From Pseudomonadales bacterium (GTDB lineage Bacteria; Pseudomonadota; Gammaproteobacteria; Pseudomonadales; Ketobacteraceae): a stretch of DNA of 64,000 nt. The notes beneath the pieces were generated by a model that saw only the letters and a program-made list of their open reading frames with translations, did not search any database and was not told the origin of the DNA. The translations under genes were made by a program, and so were the position numbers. The stretch covers positions 62,001-126,000 of the forward strand of contig JAGUVW010000068.1 in NCBI GenBank assembly GCA_020062665.1, read 5' to 3'. Positions 63,043-64,000 of the stretch are shown here, in pieces (within the stretch, counting starts at the first letter, position 1; every line of letters starts with the position of its first letter).

Positions 63043-64000
63043 ATGATTTCCATCGGTACTCCCCTATTGTGGACACTGTTCATCGTGTTCGTCCTGATTG
63101 CACTTGCGATCGATTTTCTAGCCCTTAGTCGTCAGGGTTCCCACACCGTCAGCATGCGCGAAGCAACCATCTGGTCGATGATCTGGGTGGCAGTGTCGTT
63201 TCTATTTGTCGGGTGGCTGTGGTGGTATCTCGGCGGTACCGGCCAGGATCCTGTGACGAAAGCGCTTGCGGACACAAAAGCTGTTGAGTTTATTACCGGC
63301 TATTTGGTCGAGAAGGCGTTGGCGGTCGACAACATCTTTGTATTCCTGATGCTATTCACCTACTTCGCGGTACCGCCAGCATTCCAGAAACGTGTTTTGA
63401 TGATCGGCATTCTGGGCGCTTTGGTCCTACGTGCGATCATGATCCTGATCGGTGCCTGGTTGATCACCCAGTTTCACTGGGTCATGTATGTGTTCGGCGC
63501 ATTCCTGGTGTTCACGGGAATCAAGATGTGGTTTGCGGCAGGCCAGGAGCCTGATCTTGATAACAATCCGGCACTTCGCTGGATTGAACGGCATCTGAAG
63601 CTATCGCCCGACTACGATGGGGAAAAGTTTTTTATCGTGACCAATGGCGTAAGAATGGCCACCCCCTTGTTTGTGGTCATTCTGCTGATTGGTATCGTGG
63701 ATGTCGTGTTTGCGGTGGACTCGATCCCGGCCATTTTTGCCATTACGACAGATCCCTTCATCGTGCTCACCTCCAATGTCTTTGCGATTCTTGGTCTGCG
63801 CGCGATGTATTTCCTGCTGGCCGGCATGCATGAAAAGTTTCATCTTCTATCATACGGACTGGCCATCATCCTGGGCTTTATCGGCACCAAGATGCTGCTG
63901 ATTGACATTTACAAGATACCAATCGCCTGGTCTCTGGGCTTCACGGTTACCATGCTTGCGATCACCATGTTGTTGTCGCTTTGGATACCGGCAGAACCCG
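63043..64000 (+). CDS. TerC/Alx-family membrane transporter (C-terminus cut by window edge)
   Basis: An inner-membrane protein of the TerC/Alx family, of which 319 residues are visible. About eight hydrophobic helices are present. Conserved acidic residues sit in IALAIDFLALSRQG, EKALAVDNIFVF and DVVFAVDSIPAIFAIT, the metal-binding signature of the family. Alx exports manganese; the riboswitch upstream supports the same role here. TGGAGAAG lies just before the ATG at 63043. The frame continues to the end of the window without a stop. By eye its codon use is less GC-biased than that of the 13-56 kb genes. Confidence 0.95.
   Translation, partial: MISIGTPLLWTLFIVFVLIALAIDFLALSRQGSHTVSMREATIWSMIWVAVSFLFVGWLWWYLGGTGQDPVTKALADTKAVEFITGYLVEKALAVDNIFVFLMLFTYFAVPPAFQKRVLMIGILGALVLRAIMILIGAWLITQFHWVMYVFGAFLVFTGIKMWFAAGQEPDLDNNPALRWIERHLKLSPDYDGEKFFIVTNGVRMATPLFVVILLIGIVDVVFAVDSIPAIFAITTDPFIVLTSNVFAILGLRAMYFLLAGMHEKFHLLSYGLAIILGFIGTKMLLIDIYKIPIAWSLGFTVTMLAITMLLSLWIPAEP

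Noticed and set aside
1-64000. tRNA, rRNA, CRISPR array, prophage or insertion sequence
   Set aside because: None of the usual repeats, transposase motifs, integrase genes or RNA gene signatures were seen in reading through.

Overview
The window is chromosomal DNA from a GC-rich gammaproteobacterium. The housekeeping genes (serB, parC, a PA4642-type protein, a LasT/YjtD-type RNA methyltransferase, phhB) resemble those of the Pseudomonas/Oceanospirillales/Nevskiales part of the class. The SUF operon with an Rrf2 regulator, SufT and SufE fits the same group. The mix of a P450, large acyl-CoA dehydrogenase, FabA paralogue, ceramidase-like and CocE-like hydrolases and many c-di-GMP proteins suggests an environmental, lipid- or hydrocarbon-using bacterium. 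I cannot name the genus. I saw no rRNA, tRNA, CRISPR array, insertion sequence or phage gene.

Layout. 1-13.1 kb: a truncated P450, serB, bax-like glucosaminidase, PA4642 family, glycosyltransferase, parC, polysaccharide deacetylase, small outer-membrane barrel, ceramidase-like enzyme, an unknown membrane protein and a FabA paralogue. 13.1-23.2 kb: a dense signalling block on the minus strand. It holds a YfiR-like periplasmic protein, a CHASE8-type histidine kinase, a stand-alone receiver, a REC-GGDEF-EAL protein, an NMT1-like substrate-binding lipoprotein and a membrane PAS-GGDEF-EAL protein, with an HDOD-GAF protein beside it. 23.4-27 kb: a self-contained 41-residue membrane-protein gene with an FNR-like box and its own terminator, an alpha/beta hydrolase, an M48 lipoprotein and NhaD.

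27.1-33.9 kb: the SUF iron-sulfur assembly locus, sufR divergent from sufB-C-D-S-A-T-E, with a perfect 15-bp palindrome in the shared promoter region. 34-44 kb: a secreted protein, a 7TM-DISM/EAL protein, a CPA2 antiporter, phhB, an acyl-CoA dehydrogenase and a CocE-like lipoprotein. 44-49.3 kb: a TetR regulator, an isolated NRPS-like condensation-plus-carrier protein without an adenylation domain, a DUF486 protein, and a translationally coupled operon of ferritin-like diiron protein, ArsM-like methyltransferase and membrane protein.

49.4-58.3 kb: TetR, OmpR-type regulator and hybrid kinase in a row, a LasT/YjtD-type methyltransferase, a second 7TM-DISM/EAL protein, a small protein with a YopT/C58-like Cys-His-Asp arrangement, and an acyltransferase. 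58.6-64 kb: a Tat-exported sulfatase, two trypsin-like proteases (one a lipoprotein) and the start of a TerC-family transporter gene behind a yybP-ykoY manganese riboswitch. By eye this last stretch is less GC-rich than the rest.

The main themes are c-di-GMP and two-component signalling with periplasmic input, iron-sulfur cluster assembly, and exported hydrolases. The best candidates for undescribed biology are the YfiR/kinase/receiver/c-di-GMP block, the lone condensation-carrier protein, the C58-like protein, the FNR-box small-protein unit and the diiron/methyltransferase operon.
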